Position numbers and translations under genes: made by a program. Positions 5,549-5,827 of a stretch of DNA of 5,827 bases are shown in pieces. The notes beneath the pieces were generated by a model, which saw only the letters and a program-made list of their open reading frames with translations, was not told where the DNA came from and made no database searches. How positions within the stretch are numbered: the first letter of the stretch is position 1; the number at the start of each line of letters is the position of its first letter. Source of the DNA: Pseudomonadota bacterium (GTDB lineage: Bacteria; Pseudomonadota; Alphaproteobacteria; Sphingomonadales; Sphingomonadaceae); assembly GCA_023424275.1 (NCBI GenBank), contig JAFAED010000366.1, positions 1 to 5,827 of the forward strand, written 5' to 3'.

Positions 5549-5827
5549 TCAGACGGTGGCAAAGAGGGCGAGGACGACGCCGGTCGCGACGAGCAGCAGG
5601 CCGGCGACCTCGTGCCAGCGGACGCGCTCGCGAAGATAGAAATGCGCGAAGGCGACGGTGAAGATGACCTCGACCTGTCCGACGATGCGCACGAGCGCGG
5701 CTGGCGCGGCGGCGAAACCGATATACCAGCAGGCGGACCCCAGGGCCGACAGCAGGCCGACCTGGCTCGATGTCCGCCACGACCGGAGCGCGGAAACAAG
5801 CGTCGGGCGGTCGCGCGCGGCGATCCA
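5549..5827 (-). CDS. EamA/DMT-family transporter, C-terminal part (5' end outside window)
   Basis: Open from the window edge (codon starting at 5827) to TGA at 5549-5551, giving the last 92 residues. The peptide has hydrophobic segments at about 24-43 ([18 protein letters not shown]), 45-62 ([18 protein letters not shown]) and 74-91 ([17 protein letters not shown]). These are joined by the cytoplasmic motif [12 protein letters not shown], which matches the last helices of the EamA repeat (GQ-x-E-V-x-F-T, then F/Y-x-R-E-R, then the final G-x-x-L-x-x-x-G-V-V-L). Family members are inner-membrane permeases, mostly exporters of amino acids or other small metabolites; this one's substrate is not evident. 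The next gene downstream on the same strand is the VOC gene. Confidence 0.88.
   Translation of the reverse strand, partial: WIAARDRPTLVSALRSWRTSSQVGLLSALGSACWYIGFAAAPAALVRIVGQVEVIFTVAFAHFYLRERVRWHEVAGLLLVATGVVLALFATV

Noticed and set aside
5133..5639. A 168-codon plus-strand open frame
   Set aside because: Antisense to VOC and EamA, with no recognisable domain.
5493..5780. N-terminal extension of the VOC frame
   Set aside because: Arg-rich sequence out of frame within the EamA gene; the VOC fold starts right after the ATG at 5492.
1..5827. CRISPR array, tRNA/rRNA, insertion sequence or attachment site
   Set aside because: No regularly spaced repeats, cloverleaf-like segments, transposase motifs or terminal inverted repeats with target duplication were found on reading both strands.

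Overview
The window is GC-rich, gene-dense bacterial chromosomal DNA. High GC, strong third-position GC bias and the protein families present (a NarL-type sensor/regulator pair, a FixJ-like regulator, LysR, SDR, RidA, VOC and EamA proteins) suggest an alphaproteobacterium. A sphingomonad such as Sphingopyxis or Sphingomonas is my best guess, but that is an impression of style and was not tested by database search.

Layout. (1) 1-739, plus: the last 35 codons of a sensor histidine kinase, overlapping by ATGA a NarL/LuxR-type response regulator. (2) 740-952: a gene-free stretch with a C5/G5 inverted repeat that looks like an operator. (3) 953-1645, plus: a FixJ/TtrR-like response regulator with no adjacent kinase of its own. 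(4) 1699-2595, minus: a LysR-type regulator. It is divergent from (5) 2694-3900, plus: a classical SDR oxidoreductase followed by an NTF2/SnoaL-like small protein. The 98-bp LysR/SDR gap carries a 13-bp palindrome of T-N11-A form. (6) 3901-4067: a convergent gap with three inverted repeats. (7) 4068-4561, minus: a DUF1905/YdeI-like gene broken by an apparent 1-base deletion in a homopolymer. (8) 4673-5053, plus: a RidA-family protein. (9) 5067-5492, minus: a VOC/glyoxalase-like protein. A hairpin with a T-rich tail lies across the stop codons of RidA and VOC. (10) 5549-5827, minus: the C-terminal part of an EamA/DMT transporter, upstream of and co-directional with the VOC gene.

How the genes may work together. 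The left third is signal transduction: a two-component pair plus an additional regulator that may be controlled by it through the 850-900 region. The centre is a typical LysR-controlled catabolic or detoxifying module in which the regulator probably controls the divergent SDR/NTF2-like operon; the substrate cannot be read from the sequence. The right third is a set of small accessory or housekeeping genes (imine deaminase, VOC enzyme, metabolite exporter) with no evident common pathway. I found no CRISPR array, transposon, tRNA, rRNA or phage element, and no strong sign of a wholly new system. The most checkable oddities are the frameshifted DUF1905 gene, the LysR-type palindrome and the stop-codon-spanning terminator.
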